Assembly (NCBI GenBank): GCA_016650135.1
Contig: JAENWH010000150.1
Location: forward strand, 1 to 5,470
Source of the DNA: Peptostreptococcaceae bacterium
GTDB lineage: Bacteria > Bacillota_A > Clostridia > Peptostreptococcales > Anaerovoracaceae
Length of the DNA: 5,470 nt
Reading direction: 5' to 3'
The position numbers were made by a program, and so were the translations under genes. Below, piece by piece: positions 5,117 through 5,470 of this stretch; within the stretch, counting starts at the first letter, position 1, and each line of letters starts with the position of its first letter. The notes below the pieces were generated by a model, which worked only from the letters and a program-made list of their open reading frames with translations, was not told the origin of the DNA and did no database searches.

Positions 5117-5470
5117 TTAGATTACATGTTTGCTCTTTAAATTGATCAGCAGTTTTTGAGCCGCTTCTCTTTCACTATCTGCTTCAATCATTATTCCCTT
5201 ACCTTTTCCGGCAGGCGTAAATGAGCGATATACATTTGTTGGTGAAGCATCAAGACCTACTTCTTTGTCTACATCTACCGCTAATTCCTTTGCCCCCCAG
5301 GTAGGAATATCCTTTTTACAAGAATCAAAAATTCCGGAAATCGACATATATCTTGGGACATTAAGTTCCTTGATAGTTGTAAGCATGCAAGGAGTCTGAA
5401 GTTTTATTATTTCATATCCATCTTCTAGTGCTCTTTTAACTGTAATATCTTTCATGTTTTTATCCAATGC
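5117..5470 (-). CDS. etfB: Electron transfer flavoprotein beta subunit, C-terminal part (5' end outside window)
   Basis: The last 117 residues of EtfB are present; the frame is open through the right edge, and the TTG at 5467 is internal (a GCA codon precedes it in frame), not a start. EtfB pairs with EtfA and, in bifurcating complexes, holds the FAD that meets NADH. Visible family features are [15 protein letters not shown], the PRYMS segment of the conserved NEPRYPS-type stretch, and [16 protein letters not shown], which matches the DxxxxGLxxSPTxV nucleotide-binding motif near the C-terminus. The NAD-binding N-terminal region lies outside the window, so bifurcation cannot be judged from this subunit. 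The stop (5117-5119) is immediately followed by the etfA ribosome binding site, which shows a two-gene operon. The gene may continue upstream into an acyl-CoA or lactate dehydrogenase operon. Confidence 0.93.
   Translation of the reverse strand, partial: ALDKNMKDITVKRALEDGYEIIKLQTPCMLTTIKELNVPRYMSISGIFDSCKKDIPTWGAKELAVDVDKEVGLDASPTNVYRSFTPAGKGKGIMIEADSEREAAQKLLINLKSKHVI

Overview
The window looks like a stretch of chromosome from a low-GC anaerobic Clostridia-type Firmicute. The grounds are strong AGGAGG-type ribosome binding sites, AT-rich codon use, a ferredoxin-fused electron-transfer flavoprotein, a LUD-domain protein and consensus TTATCCACA DnaA boxes. No species can be named from the sequence alone.

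Left part (1-2834, plus strand): the 3' end of an aconitate hydratase gene, an isocitrate dehydrogenase gene and a GntR/FCD-type regulator follow one another with gaps of 8-18 bases, so they almost certainly form one operon. Aconitase and isocitrate dehydrogenase together turn citrate into 2-oxoglutarate, the oxidative half-TCA route to glutamate. The regulator is a plausible sensor of an organic acid of that route. Behind it lie nine copies of a 7-base tandem repeat that starts inside the regulator's last codons. After that comes a gene for a 223-residue HD-domain metal-dependent phosphohydrolase of unknown substrate. No terminator is seen before the one that follows this gene.

Middle (2832-3101): the gap between two convergent genes is filled by an unusual 270-base, nearly palindromic element. 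It has 34-base inverted tips (31/34 identical), a second matched block at the same offset in both arms, a central perfect 23-bp hairpin, and three exact DnaA boxes within 117 bases. Its outermost bases are TA on each side and are part of both genes' stop codons. This looks like a foldback/MITE-type insertion at a TA site, or a DnaA-binding locus, or both. It is the most interesting item in the window.

Right part (3099-5470, minus strand): etfB (its 3' part only) and etfA form a tight operon that ends in a hairpin terminator. EtfA carries an N-terminal two-cluster ferredoxin domain, as in Etf complexes that couple NADH, ferredoxin and an acyl-CoA or lactate dehydrogenase. The dehydrogenase partner is not in the window. 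Downstream, on the same strand but behind the terminator, is a single-domain LUD (LutC/YkgG-like) protein with a C-terminal cysteine cluster. Together the genes describe a fermentative or acetogenic type of metabolism, with a biosynthetic TCA branch on one side and flavin-based electron transfer on the other.
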